DNA from: Lachnospiraceae bacterium
GTDB lineage: Bacteria; Bacillota_A; Clostridia; Lachnospirales; Lachnospiraceae
Assembly: GCA_021770615.1 (NCBI GenBank)
Contig: JAETQR010000023.1
Span: 1 to 64,000, forward strand
DNA: 64,000 bases
Direction of reading: 5' to 3'
Shown in pieces: positions 1 through 7,875 of the stretch (position 1 is its first letter; every line of letters begins with the position of its first letter). The notes beneath the pieces are model-generated. The model was not told the DNA's origin, made no database searches, and worked only from the letters and a program-made list of their open reading frames with translations. Made by a program: the position numbers and the translations under genes.

Positions 1-480
1 AAGATTCTCAAGACAATAGACGACATTGCGTTCCAGACGAATATACTTGCCCTGAACGCGGCGGTGGAGGCGGCAAGAGCCGGAGATGCCGGCAAGGGAT
101 TTGCCGTCGTTGCGGATGAGGTTCGCAATCTGGCCGGGAAATCCGCGCAGGCGGCGCAGAACACCTCGGAACTGATTGGAAACTCTACGGAAGCGGTACA
201 TAGCGGTACGGAAATTGCACGGAGTACAGCGGATGTTCTGCTGGGCGTTGTGAACAGTATTCAAACGGTGGTGGATGCCATCGATCATATCGCTGCCGTG
301 TCCAACGAGCAGTCCGAGGCGGTGGCGCAGGTGTCCGAGGGCATTAACCAGATTTCAAGCGTGGTACAGAACAACAGCGCCGTCGCGCAAGAGAGCGCAG
401 CCGCGAGCGAGGAGCTTTCCGCAGAGGCGGCGTGCTTAAAAGAGATGGTGGATCAGTTTACACTGGCAGAGGATAATTGA
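1..480 (+). CDS. Methyl-accepting chemotaxis protein, C-terminal part (5' end outside window)
   Basis: Reading frame 1 is open from the first base to a TGA at 478-480, so about 159 C-terminal residues are present. They hold the highly conserved signalling hairpin tip of chemoreceptors ([21 protein letters not shown], then [15 protein letters not shown]), which contacts the CheA kinase and CheW, followed by a long heptad-patterned Ala/Ser/Glu-rich coiled coil. The ligand-binding and membrane parts lie upstream and cannot be judged. No CheR/CheB docking pentapeptide is visible at the end. An intrinsic terminator follows directly. It fits a motile organism, in line with the flagellin genes later in the window. 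The family assignment is certain; the ligand is unknown. Confidence 0.97.
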   Translation, partial: KILKTIDDIAFQTNILALNAAVEAARAGDAGKGFAVVADEVRNLAGKSAQAAQNTSELIGNSTEAVHSGTEIARSTADVLLGVVNSIQTVVDAIDHIAAVSNEQSEAVAQVSEGINQISSVVQNNSAVAQESAAASEELSAEAACLKEMVDQFTLAEDN

Positions 481-485
481 TAAGA

Positions 486-518
486 GAGAAGAGACTGTCT
501 GGGCGGCGGTCTCTTTTT
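486..518 (+). terminator. Intrinsic terminator after the chemoreceptor gene
   Basis: A short stem AGAGAC (490-495) pairs with GTCTCT (509-514), with a G-rich loop and a run of T immediately after. It sits 10 bases past the stop codon. Confidence 0.75.
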
Positions 519-611
519 GTTGTATGACGGACATGTCAATGCTCTGTGGTGAAAGTCTGCGCAGGCGTAACTGCCAACGAATGCTTGACACAAACAAAAT
601 TATTGTACCGG

Positions 612-640
612 TTGCAAAAAAGAAAAAATTCCTGTATAAT
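612..640 (+). promoter_or_regulatory. Sigma-A-type promoter for the lytic transglycosylase
   Basis: TTGCAA (612-617), a 17-base spacer and a consensus TATAAT (635-640), about 55 bases upstream of the GTG start. The preceding gene is terminated, so the transglycosylase needs its own promoter. Confidence 0.65.
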
Positions 641-693
641 TATGATGTTATCGTCTGCAAGACAGACAAGCACAGGCTTCAGGAGGTGGAGAC

Positions 694-1551
694 GTGGCTC
701 TCACAGTAAATGACATATCTGCATATCAGCAGTTAGGGATGGATACCAAAAAGGCAGCGAAGGGAACGACTTCGATCACGCCATTTTCTGATATTTTAAA
801 ATACGAAGAGAAACAGATTTCCAAAGAGGCAAAAGCAGCAGAAACTTCTTCCGGGACAGTTTCGTCGGGAAGCCAGTCGGCTGGGAACGTGTCTGCAACA
901 AACGGAACGACCGGGACGGTAAATGCGAATGGCTCTCTTACAACGACTCTGGATGATATTTTCCGGAGAGCTTCTGAAAAATATGGTGTTTCCTATGATT
1001 TTCTTGTAGCGGTGGCGAAAGCAGAGTCAGACTTTAATCCAAACTGTGTGTCATCTGCCGGGGCAAAAGGGATCATGCAGATCATGCCCGAGGAGGCGAA
1101 AGGGCTTGGGATCAGCGATGTGTTTGATGCTGAGCAGAATATCATGGGAGCGGCCAAACTTCTGGCGGCACATCTGGAAAAATTTGACGGGGATACGACA
1201 CTGGCTGCGGCTGCATACAATGCGGGAAGCGGCAGAGTGAAACAATATGGAGGAGTTCCGCCCTTTAAAGAGACACAGAATTATGTGAAAAAGATCGCTT
1301 CTTATATGGAAAGCGGAGTGAGTGTGCCGGATAAAACACTTACAGTGACGCCGAATAAGCTGAGTGGAGATGTAACAAAAAGTCAGGGGACAGCTTCAGG
1401 CGCAACACTGGCTGGGTTAAATGCAGTGGCGGCGACAGAGGAAGAGCTGAACAACAGCATGGTAGTCGTGGGTACCGGAGATGCCGCTGTTACGATGACA
1501 TACGGTGCATACCAGAGGTATCTCGAGCTTGGAAGCCTTGGTGTCGGATGA
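694..1551 (+). CDS. Lytic transglycosylase (SLT domain), no obvious signal peptide
   Basis: A 285-residue protein starting at GTG, set by AGGAGGTGG 681-689 just upstream. Residues about 85-210 form a lysozyme-like SLT domain: the catalytic Glu lies in VAKAESDFNP, followed by the family motifs GAKGIMQIMP and AAAYNAGSGRV. Such enzymes cleave peptidoglycan glycan strands to 1,6-anhydromuropeptides. The N-terminus is polar and Ser/Thr/Gly-rich, with neither signal peptide nor membrane segment. Similar N-termini occur in transglycosylases linked to flagellar assembly, which may leave by the flagellar export apparatus; that is inference. It sits alone between a chemoreceptor and gpmI. The C-terminal 70 residues are low in recognisable features. 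Confidence 0.9.
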   Translation: MALTVNDISAYQQLGMDTKKAAKGTTSITPFSDILKYEEKQISKEAKAAETSSGTVSSGSQSAGNVSATNGTTGTVNANGSLTTTLDDIFRRASEKYGVSYDFLVAVAKAESDFNPNCVSSAGAKGIMQIMPEEAKGLGISDVFDAEQNIMGAAKLLAAHLEKFDGDTTLAAAAYNAGSGRVKQYGGVPPFKETQNYVKKIASYMESGVSVPDKTLTVTPNKLSGDVTKSQGTASGATLAGLNAVAATEEELNNSMVVVGTGDAAVTMTYGAYQRYLELGSLGVG

Positions 1552-1657
1552 CAGGAACCGTCAGCAAAAACGACATGGCGACGCTATCTGACTATAAAGA
1601 AAAATAATCTTAATTTAATCAAACAGCAAAAGGAATGAATAGAAGGAGACGTGTACA

Positions 1658-3202
1658 ATGAGTAAAAAACCTACCGTACTGATGATCTTAGATGGATATG
1701 GACTTAATGAGAAGACAGAGGGGAACGCAGTCGCACAGGCGAAAACGCCGGTGATGGACAAATTGATGGCAGAGTGCCCGTTTGTAAAAGGCAATGCCAG
1801 TGGAATGGCTGTGGGACTCCCGGATGGACAGATGGGAAACTCGGAGGTCGGGCATCTGAATATGGGAGCCGGACGTATTGTCTATCAGGAACTGACAAGG
1901 ATCACAAAGGAGATCGAGGACGGTGTATTTTTTGAAAATGAGGCACTCTTAAAGGCAGTGGAAAACTGTAAGAAAAACCAGTCAGATCTGCATCTGTTCG
2001 GGCTTTTGTCGGACGGTGGAGTCCACAGCCACAACACACATATGTATGCCTTGTTAGAGCTTGCAAAGCGAAATGGCATTGAAAATGTTTATCTCCATGC
2101 TTTTCTTGACGGGCGTGATACACCGCCGGCATCCGGAAAAGATTTTGTGAAGGCTGCGATGGATAAGATGGAAGAAATCGGAGTCGGACAGGTAGCTACT
2201 GTCATGGGGCGTTATTATGTCATGGATCGTGATAACCGCTGGGACCGTGTCCAGAAGGCATATGAAGCGCTTGTTCTTGGAAAAGGTGAGACTGCCGAGT
2301 GTGGTGTCTGCGCAGTTCAGCAGTCCTATGATAAAGACGAGACAGATGAGTTTGTTCTGCCTACGGTGATCGTAAAAGACGGAAAGCCGGTAGCGACAGT
2401 GAAAGAAAATGATTCCGTGATCTTTTATAATTTCAGGCCGGACCGGGCCAGAGAGATCACAAGGGCATTTTGTGATGATAAATTTGAAGGATTCGAGAGA
2501 GACAAGGGATTTTTCCCGCTGACATTTGTGGCATTTACGGAGTATGATGTGACGATTCCGAATAAGATCGTGGCATTCCATAAAGTAGAGATCAATAATA
2601 CATTTGGTGAATTTCTTGCAAAGAACGGGTTAAAACAGCTCCGTACTGCGGAGACCGAAAAATATGCCCACGTTACGTTCTTCTTCAACGGCGGCGTCGA
2701 GGAGCCAAACGAAGGGGAGGAGAGGCTTCTTGTCAATTCCCCGAAAGTGGCGACGTATGACCTGCAGCCGGAAATGAGCGCTTATAAAGTTTGTGAGGGA
2801 CTGGTGGAAGCGATCCATTCGGACAAATACGATGTGATCATCGTAAACTTTGCCAATCCGGACATGGTCGGACATACCGGCGTAGAGGCTGCTGCGATCC
2901 AGGCGATCGAGGCAGTGGATGAGTGTGTCGGCAAGGTGGTTACAGCCATCAGAGAAGAGGATGGACAGATGTTTATCTGTGCAGACCACGGAAATGCCGA
3001 GCAGCTGATCGACTATGAGACAAAAGAACCATTTACGGCGCATACGATCAATCCGGTACCGTTTATCCTTGTGAATTACGATAAGGAATATACACTCCGG
3101 GAGGGTGGATGTCTTGCAGATATCGCACCGACCCTGATTGAAATGATGGGACTTACACAGCCGGAGGAAATGACAGGAAAATCACTGCTGATCAGGAAAT
3201 AG
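1658..3202 (+). CDS. gpmI: 2,3-bisphosphoglycerate-independent phosphoglycerate mutase
   Basis: A 514-residue cytosolic enzyme of lower glycolysis that interconverts 3- and 2-phosphoglycerate. It belongs to the alkaline phosphatase superfamily and needs two divalent metal ions. The nucleophile is Ser62 in GNSEVGHLNMGAG; metal-ligand motifs include the N-terminal LDGYG and the C-terminal ADHGNAE and AHT. Length matches the usual 510-515. The ATG at 1658 has AGAAGGAGA upstream. It is separated from the gap-pgk-tpiA group at 38-41 kb, so the glycolytic genes are split into two places in this window. The identification is very secure. Confidence 0.98.
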   Translation: MSKKPTVLMILDGYGLNEKTEGNAVAQAKTPVMDKLMAECPFVKGNASGMAVGLPDGQMGNSEVGHLNMGAGRIVYQELTRITKEIEDGVFFENEALLKAVENCKKNQSDLHLFGLLSDGGVHSHNTHMYALLELAKRNGIENVYLHAFLDGRDTPPASGKDFVKAAMDKMEEIGVGQVATVMGRYYVMDRDNRWDRVQKAYEALVLGKGETAECGVCAVQQSYDKDETDEFVLPTVIVKDGKPVATVKENDSVIFYNFRPDRAREITRAFCDDKFEGFERDKGFFPLTFVAFTEYDVTIPNKIVAFHKVEINNTFGEFLAKNGLKQLRTAETEKYAHVTFFFNGGVEEPNEGEERLLVNSPKVATYDLQPEMSAYKVCEGLVEAIHSDKYDVIIVNFANPDMVGHTGVEAAAIQAIEAVDECVGKVVTAIREEDGQMFICADHGNAEQLIDYETKEPFTAHTINPVPFILVNYDKEYTLREGGCLADIAPTLIEMMGLTQPEEMTGKSLLIRK

Positions 3203-3251
3203 TACGGCATTTACCAGGATGTACCTGAAAGAGATGGGGATTTTCAGGATT

Positions 3252-3508
3252 CCCTATAAAGGTCAGGGTGTCAAAAGCCCTTTACTTTTTAATGTGCTGG
3301 CAATATGCACAAAAAACAATATCTTCGCAGCCAGATGCACGAATCATTCCGCAGAGCCTAGGGCGTGGGAATCGTGTTCAGCAAAGGCTTCCACGATTCC
3401 CTGAGTCTCTGCTTCATCGTGCATAATGCTGCTCATCTTATTGTTTTTTGTGCATATTGCCAGACCCCTTGATAACAAGGGGCTTTTGGCACCCTAACCC
3501 TATAAATA
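3252..3508. repeat. Long near-perfect palindromic element (about 250 bp)
   Basis: The stretch is almost symmetrical around position 3380. A perfect 25-bp inverted repeat joins 3297-3321 with 3439-3463; an outer 19-base arm 3262-3280 matches 3480-3498 with two mismatches; near the centre GGGAATCGTG (3367-3376) matches CACGATTCCC (3392-3401). The arms between are partly complementary. It would fold as one long hairpin in RNA or a cruciform in DNA. It lies between gpmI and a small membrane-protein gene and carries no convincing coding sequence. It could be a MITE-like element, a structured RNA or a leader; see findings. Confidence 0.8.
3465..3488 (+). terminator. Terminator-like hairpin inside the right arm of the palindrome
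   Basis: CCCCTTG (3465-3471) pairs with CAAGGGG (3476-3482) around an ATAA loop, followed by CTTTT. It competes with the long hairpin for the same bases, as in an attenuator, and may also end gpmI transcripts. Confidence 0.5.
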
Positions 3509-3526
3509 AAATACATGAGGAGGACA

Positions 3527-3985
3527 ATGAAAATGAAAGTAAACTGGATTACAGGGATCGTAGGAGCTGTGATCGGGGTCGTGATCGGAGTGGCTGCGTG
3601 GGTTGGCATTTACCAGCTCGGTTATATCGCAGGGATCGCAGGTTTTATTATGCTGATCTGTTCCATCAAGGGATTTGAGTTGCTGGGAGGCGGCCTGAAC
3701 ATACCGGCGATCATCATATGTATCGTTATTGATCTCGGAGCAGTATATTTTGCACACAATATTGCGATCGCTGTCAGCATTATGCAGGAAATGGATGGAT
3801 ACTCTTTTACGTCAGCCTATAAATACATTCCGTATCTGCTTGAGTACTCGGAATTTGCAGAGGCTTATTATAAGGATCTGGTGATGGGATATGGTCTTAC
3901 ACTGGTGGCGATCATTCCGTCCATTATCAATTATATTAAAGGAAGCCGGAAAAAGGTGGAGGATAATAATACCCTTTACTCATAA
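3527..3985 (+). CDS. Small integral membrane protein of unknown function
   Basis: I do not recognise the family. The start at ATG 3527 is chosen because GAGGAGG at 3517-3523 lies between it and an earlier in-frame ATG at 3515. The 152-residue product has four hydrophobic stretches: about residues 8-28 and 30-48 (Gly/Ile/Val-rich), 58-80, and a fourth near 125-142, with a polar region of Tyr and Glu (about 90-120) between the last two and a basic/acidic C-terminal tail. No catalytic motif is visible. It stands alone behind the long palindromic element and is followed by two hairpins. It is probably a real gene because of its strong ribosome binding site and coherent membrane topology. Confidence 0.75.
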   Translation: MKMKVNWITGIVGAVIGVVIGVAAWVGIYQLGYIAGIAGFIMLICSIKGFELLGGGLNIPAIIICIVIDLGAVYFAHNIAIAVSIMQEMDGYSFTSAYKYIPYLLEYSEFAEAYYKDLVMGYGLTLVAIIPSIINYIKGSRKKVEDNNTLYS

Positions 3986-3992
3986 AAATCAG

Positions 3993-4018
3993 TTGATCCG
4001 GTAGTGTTGCCGGATCAA
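3993..4018 (+). terminator. Inverted repeat just past the membrane-protein stop
   Basis: A perfect 9-bp stem, TTGATCCGG (3993-4001) with CCGGATCAA (4010-4018). There is no T-run, so it is a weak terminator at best; it may stabilise the 3' end. Confidence 0.4.
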
Positions 4019-4042
4019 ACAAAATCGGACGATTATACTCAG

Positions 4043-4075
4043 AAAGCCCTGTGTGACAGGGCTTTTCGAATTTTT
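4043..4075 (+). terminator. Intrinsic terminator before hydE
   Basis: AAAGCCCTG (4043-4051) pairs with CAGGGCTTT (4057-4065), followed by TTCGAATTTTT. It separates the small membrane protein from hydE-mnmA. Confidence 0.7.
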
Positions 4076-4115
4076 GCCATGCAAATAGCATGTGAGAAAG
4101 TGTGGATGGAGCGAT

Positions 4116-5231
4116 ATGAAAAAAGAGCTGATCGACCGCCTGTCGCGGGATAGGATCTTAAAAAAGGAAGAATTTGTAACCCTTCTGTCGGAAATGACAG
4201 CAGAAGACAGGGAGTATGCAGCGGGGAAGGCAGCGGATATTGCCAAAAAATATTATGGAAATAAAATTTATATCCGGGGACTGATCGAATTTACCAATAT
4301 CTGCCGGAATGACTGCTATTACTGCGGGATCCGGCGAAGTAATCCGAACGTATGCCGTTACCGTCTGGACAAAGAGGAGATCCTTCTCTGCTGCAAAGAG
4401 GGTTACCGGCTCGGATTCCGTACCTTTGTCCTCCAGGGAGGAGAGGACGGGGCATTTACCGATGAGGTATTCACGGATCTTGTAAAAGAGATAAAAAAGC
4501 AATATCCGGACTGTGCCGTCACGCTGTCGGTGGGAGAACGGAGTAAGGAGAGTTACCGGTTGTTAAGAGAGGCGGGAGCTGACCGTTATCTTCTTCGCCA
4601 CGAGACAGCAGATATTGCCCATTATGAAAAGCTCCATCCGTCAGAGATGTCTTTTTTGAACCGGAGAGAATGCATCAGGGAACTAAAAGAGCTTGGTTAC
4701 CAGACAGGATGCGGTTTTATGGTAGGATCTCCATATCAGATATATGAGTCGCTGGCAGACGACCTTCTTTATATTCATGAGATCAGGCCGGAAATGGTTG
4801 GGATCGGACCGTTCCTTCCCCAAAAAGATACGCCGTTTCACAAAGAGGCGCTGGAGAAAAGAAAGAAGGAGGGGGAGGACATCGGGCTTGCCGTGCTGTC
4901 TGCAAAGGAAAAAATGAATCTGACTGTTTTTTTGCTGAGTCTTATCCGGATCATGGAGAAAGACATTCTCCTTCCGGCGACGACGGCGTTGGCGACGATC
5001 GATACGGAGGGAAGGAAACAGGGAGTACTTGCGGGGGCAAATGTGATCATGCCAAATCTTTCTCCGCTGTCTGTCCGCGACCATTATACGCTTTATGATA
5101 ACAAAGCAAATAAAGGTGACGAAGCGGCAGAGGGGCGAAAGAAGCTGGAGGAAGAAATGGCTTCGATCGGCTATGAAGTAGTGACAGGCGTCGGAAATGT
5201 ATGCAGAAAAGGAGACTGGAAAAATGGCTGA
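4116..5231 (+). CDS. hydE: [FeFe] hydrogenase H-cluster maturase, radical SAM protein HydE
   Basis: A 371-residue radical SAM enzyme. The cluster-binding motif CRNDCYYC places cysteines at 63, 67 and 70, the same numbering known for HydE, within the HydE-typical context GLIEFTNICRNDCYYCGIR. HydE works with HydG and HydF to build the diiron subcluster of [FeFe] hydrogenase in the cytosol. ThiH and BioB are related alternatives, but the sequence around the motif and the short N-terminus favour HydE. Start at ATG 4116 is chosen because GGATGGAG lies just upstream; a GTG at 4092 lacks a good site. It overlaps mnmA by 8 bases, suggesting cotranscription. HydF and HydG are not in this window. Confidence 0.9.
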   Translation: MKKELIDRLSRDRILKKEEFVTLLSEMTAEDREYAAGKAADIAKKYYGNKIYIRGLIEFTNICRNDCYYCGIRRSNPNVCRYRLDKEEILLCCKEGYRLGFRTFVLQGGEDGAFTDEVFTDLVKEIKKQYPDCAVTLSVGERSKESYRLLREAGADRYLLRHETADIAHYEKLHPSEMSFLNRRECIRELKELGYQTGCGFMVGSPYQIYESLADDLLYIHEIRPEMVGIGPFLPQKDTPFHKEALEKRKKEGEDIGLAVLSAKEKMNLTVFLLSLIRIMEKDILLPATTALATIDTEGRKQGVLAGANVIMPNLSPLSVRDHYTLYDNKANKGDEAAEGRKKLEEEMASIGYEVVTGVGNVCRKGDWKNG

Positions 5232-6306
5232 GAGAGTAGTGGTCGGGATGTCCGGCGGGGTGGATTCTTCGGTGGCGGCATATCTGTTGAAAGAGCAGGG
5301 ATACGAGGTGATCGGTGTCACGATGCAGATCTGGCAGGAAGAGGCGCCGCATATCCAGGAGGAAAACGGGGGGTGCTGCGGATCGTCTGCGGTGGAGGAC
5401 GCAAGACGCGTGGCAGAACGGCTTGGGATCCGGTATTATGTCATGAATTTCCGTCAGGAGTTCCAAAAGCATGTTATTGATTACTTCGTGGAGGAATACA
5501 GGAACGGCCGTACTCCGAATCCCTGTATCGCATGCAACCGGTATGTAAAATGGGAGTCCCTTTTGCAGCGGAGTCTGGAGATCGGAGCCGATTACATTGC
5601 TACCGGTCATTACGCAAGGATCGACCGTCTGGAAAATGGGAGATATGCCTTGAAAAAATCCGTCACGTCGGCGAAAGACCAGACGTATGCCCTGTACAAT
5701 TTGACACAGGAGCAGCTGTCCTATACGCTTATGCCCGTGGGAAAATACGAGAAGGAGGATATCCGGAAGATGGCAGAGGAGGCCGGGCTTCCCGTGGCCG
5801 ATAAGCCGGACAGCCAGGAAATCTGCTTTGTGCCCGATCACGATTATGCCTCCTTTATTGAAAGAGAGACGGGAAAGAAGAGCGAAGCCGGACATTTTGT
5901 CGATGTCCATGGGAATGTGATCGGGATGCATAAAGGGATCACACACTATACGATCGGACAGCGCAAAGGCCTCGGACTTGCCATGGGGCATCCGGTTTTT
6001 GTGACGGAGATCCGTCCGGAGACGAACGAGGTCGTCATCGGAGAGAATGAAGACATCTTCACTACAACACTGCGGGCAGACCGGCTGAATTTTATGTCGG
6101 TACCGGAGATCAGTGGAGAGGTGCGTGCAGTCGCCAAGATACGATACAATCATAAGGGAGACGACTGCGTGATCCGGATGGTGGAAAACGATATGGCGGA
6201 GGTTGTATTTGACCGTCCCCAGCGTGCAGTCACCCCGGGACAGGCCGTAGTATTTTATGACGGAGACCACGTCATGGGCGGCGGAACGATCATACCGGGA
6301 TATTAG
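5224..6306 (+). CDS. mnmA: tRNA-specific 2-thiouridylase
   Basis: A 360-residue enzyme that adds sulfur to uridine 34 of tRNAs for Lys, Glu and Gln. The PP-loop GMSGGVDSS near the N-terminus binds ATP; the two catalytic cysteines are Cys101 in NPCIACN and Cys201 in DSQEICFVPD. The length is normal for the family. The start at ATG 5224, inside the end of hydE, follows AAAGGAGA at the right spacing; an ATG further upstream would lengthen the overlap and lacks a site. The sulfur donor is usually a cysteine desulfurase, not seen here. Confidence 0.97.
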   Translation: MAERVVVGMSGGVDSSVAAYLLKEQGYEVIGVTMQIWQEEAPHIQEENGGCCGSSAVEDARRVAERLGIRYYVMNFRQEFQKHVIDYFVEEYRNGRTPNPCIACNRYVKWESLLQRSLEIGADYIATGHYARIDRLENGRYALKKSVTSAKDQTYALYNLTQEQLSYTLMPVGKYEKEDIRKMAEEAGLPVADKPDSQEICFVPDHDYASFIERETGKKSEAGHFVDVHGNVIGMHKGITHYTIGQRKGLGLAMGHPVFVTEIRPETNEVVIGENEDIFTTTLRADRLNFMSVPEISGEVRAVAKIRYNHKGDDCVIRMVENDMAEVVFDRPQRAVTPGQAVVFYDGDHVMGGGTIIPGY

Positions 6307-6318
6307 CTCAACGATGCG

Positions 6319-6400
6319 GCCGCAGGAATCGTTCTTGTTTCTGTACAAAGTTTCATGGGTTTCCTGCGAATTGTAATGACTGAAAATGGATTCCTGCGGC
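6319..6400. repeat. 12-bp inverted repeat between mnmA and glmM
   Basis: GCCGCAGGAATC (6319-6330) is exactly complementary to GATTCCTGCGGC (6389-6400). The core TTCCTGCG also recurs as a direct copy at 6361-6368, exactly 30 bases before 6391-6398. Arrangement fits a large-loop hairpin or a set of protein-binding sites. No T-run follows, so a classical terminator is unlikely. Confidence 0.55.
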
Positions 6401-6413
6401 TGGTAACTTTTTC

Positions 6414-6442
6414 TTGAATAAATTCTTTTCTTATGATAGTAT
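6414..6442 (+). promoter_or_regulatory. Possible sigma-A promoter for glmM
   Basis: TTGAAT (6414-6419), 17-base spacer, TAGTAT (6437-6442). The region is AT-rich and about 65 bases before the glmM start. Both boxes are imperfect. Confidence 0.4.
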
Positions 6443-6506
6443 ATATTAGATATCTTATTTTCAGGGGAGAATTGCGCCCTGAAGGGAATTTTGAAAGGGG
6501 ATTGTC

Positions 6507-7856
6507 ATGAAGTATTTTGGTACGGATGGTTTTCGCGGAGAAGCAAATGTTACGTTGACAGCAGAGCACGCTTTCAAGATCGGACGTTTTTTAGGGAATT
6601 ACTTTAGAGATGAAAAGCATCGTGTCCGGGTTATCGTCGGAAAGGACACAAGGCTTTCAGGATATATGTATGAGACCGCACTGGCGGCGGGACTGACAGC
6701 GAGTGGTGCAGATGTTTATGAGATACATGTGACGACGACGCCGAGTATTTCTTATCTGATCCGGAAGGAAAAATTTGATTTCGGGATCATGATCACGGCA
6801 AGTCATAATCCATATATGGATAATGGGATCAAGGTGATCAATGGACAGGGGCACAAGCTGGAGGAGGAAATCGAAGAAAAGATTGAAGCTTACATCGACG
6901 GTGAGACCGGAGAACTGCCTTATGCGACTGCAGAGGCGCTCGGCAGGTGCTATGACTATACGGAAGGAAAAGAGATTTACAAGGAATATCTTGTGAATCT
7001 GGTAAAACATCCTTTTGACGGAAAAGTGGTCGCACTTGATCTGTCTAATGGTTCTGCATCACGCATTGCGGGCAGGATTTTTGAAAAGTTGGGTGCAACG
7101 GTACATACGATAAACGGTGAGCCGGATGGAATGAATATAAACCGTCACTGTGGTTCTACCCATATTGATAAGCTGCAGGCTTTTGTAAAGGAGACCGGCG
7201 CCGACGTCGGATTTGCTTACGATGGCGATGCAGACCGGTGTCTTGCGGTAGATGAAAGAGGCGAGGTCGTTACGGGAGACCACATCATGTACCTGTGTGG
7301 TGTGTATCTGAAGGAACAGGGACATTTAAAAGATGATATGGTCGTCACGACAGTCATGTCTAATATGGGACTTTACAAGGCATTTGACCGGGCAGGCATC
7401 CGCTACCAGCAGACCGCTGTAGGAGATAAATATGTCTGTGCGAATATGATGGAACATGGCTATGTACTTGGCGGCGAGCAGTCGGGACATATTATTTTCA
7501 GTGAACATGCGGTTACGGGAGACGGAATCCTTACCTCCCTTATGATCATGGAAGCGATGCTCTCAAAAGGAAAAAAACTTTCCGGGCTCACAGAGGATTT
7601 AAAGATTTATCCACAGCTTCTTGTAAATATGAGGGTGAAGGATAAGCTGGCAGCCAGGGAGGACGCCGATGTTGTCGCCACCGCAAAAGAGGTGGAGAGA
7701 GCACTTGGAGACGAGGGAAGGCTCCTTCTCAGGGAGAGCGGGACAGAGCCCCTCATCCGGGTGATGGTAGAGGCAAAGACCGATGAACTTTGTGAGGAAA
7801 ATGTCGGTAAGATCATTGATGTCTTACGGGCAAAAGGACACGAAGAAATACAATAA
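6507..7856 (+). CDS. glmM: Phosphoglucosamine mutase
   Basis: A 449-residue alpha-D-phosphohexomutase that converts glucosamine-6-phosphate to glucosamine-1-phosphate for UDP-GlcNAc and peptidoglycan synthesis. The N-terminal signature YFGTDGFRGEAN is typical of GlmM rather than PGM/PMM; the phosphoserine is Ser99 in TASHNP; the metal loop is DGDADR; and the C-terminal phosphate-binding loop is RESGTEPLIRVM. Length matches the family. Start ATG 6507 follows GAAAGGGG. The next gene, a GH8 glycosidase, begins only 19 bases after the stop. Confidence 0.97.
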   Translation: MKYFGTDGFRGEANVTLTAEHAFKIGRFLGNYFRDEKHRVRVIVGKDTRLSGYMYETALAAGLTASGADVYEIHVTTTPSISYLIRKEKFDFGIMITASHNPYMDNGIKVINGQGHKLEEEIEEKIEAYIDGETGELPYATAEALGRCYDYTEGKEIYKEYLVNLVKHPFDGKVVALDLSNGSASRIAGRIFEKLGATVHTINGEPDGMNINRHCGSTHIDKLQAFVKETGADVGFAYDGDADRCLAVDERGEVVTGDHIMYLCGVYLKEQGHLKDDMVVTTVMSNMGLYKAFDRAGIRYQQTAVGDKYVCANMMEHGYVLGGEQSGHIIFSEHAVTGDGILTSLMIMEAMLSKGKKLSGLTEDLKIYPQLLVNMRVKDKLAAREDADVVATAKEVERALGDEGRLLLRESGTEPLIRVMVEAKTDELCEENVGKIIDVLRAKGHEEIQ

Positions 7857-7875
7857 GAGAAAGGATTTTACGAAA

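Noticed and set aside
524..709. A 61-codon frame before the transglycosylase
   Set aside because: It runs across the promoter and the true ribosome binding site of the next gene.
3219..3404. A 61-codon frame within the palindrome
   Set aside because: No ribosome binding site, and the sequence is constrained by the inverted repeat. The predicted product has no recognisable features.
3252..3508. 6S RNA as an explanation of the long hairpin
   Set aside because: 6S RNA needs a large central bubble within the rod; here the arms include a 25-bp perfect helix and no clear bubble. Not excluded completely.
4683..5321. A 212-codon minus-strand frame
   Set aside because: It lies opposite the hydE-mnmA junction and has no binding site or motif.
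5047..6348. A 433-codon open frame on the minus strand
   Set aside because: It lies entirely opposite mnmA and the end of hydE, which have full family motifs. Its product is Arg/His/Cys-rich and low in family character, as expected for a shadow frame.
6307..6506. glmS-type ribozyme upstream of glmM
   Set aside because: The conserved core of that ribozyme is not visible, and it belongs to glmS rather than glmM.
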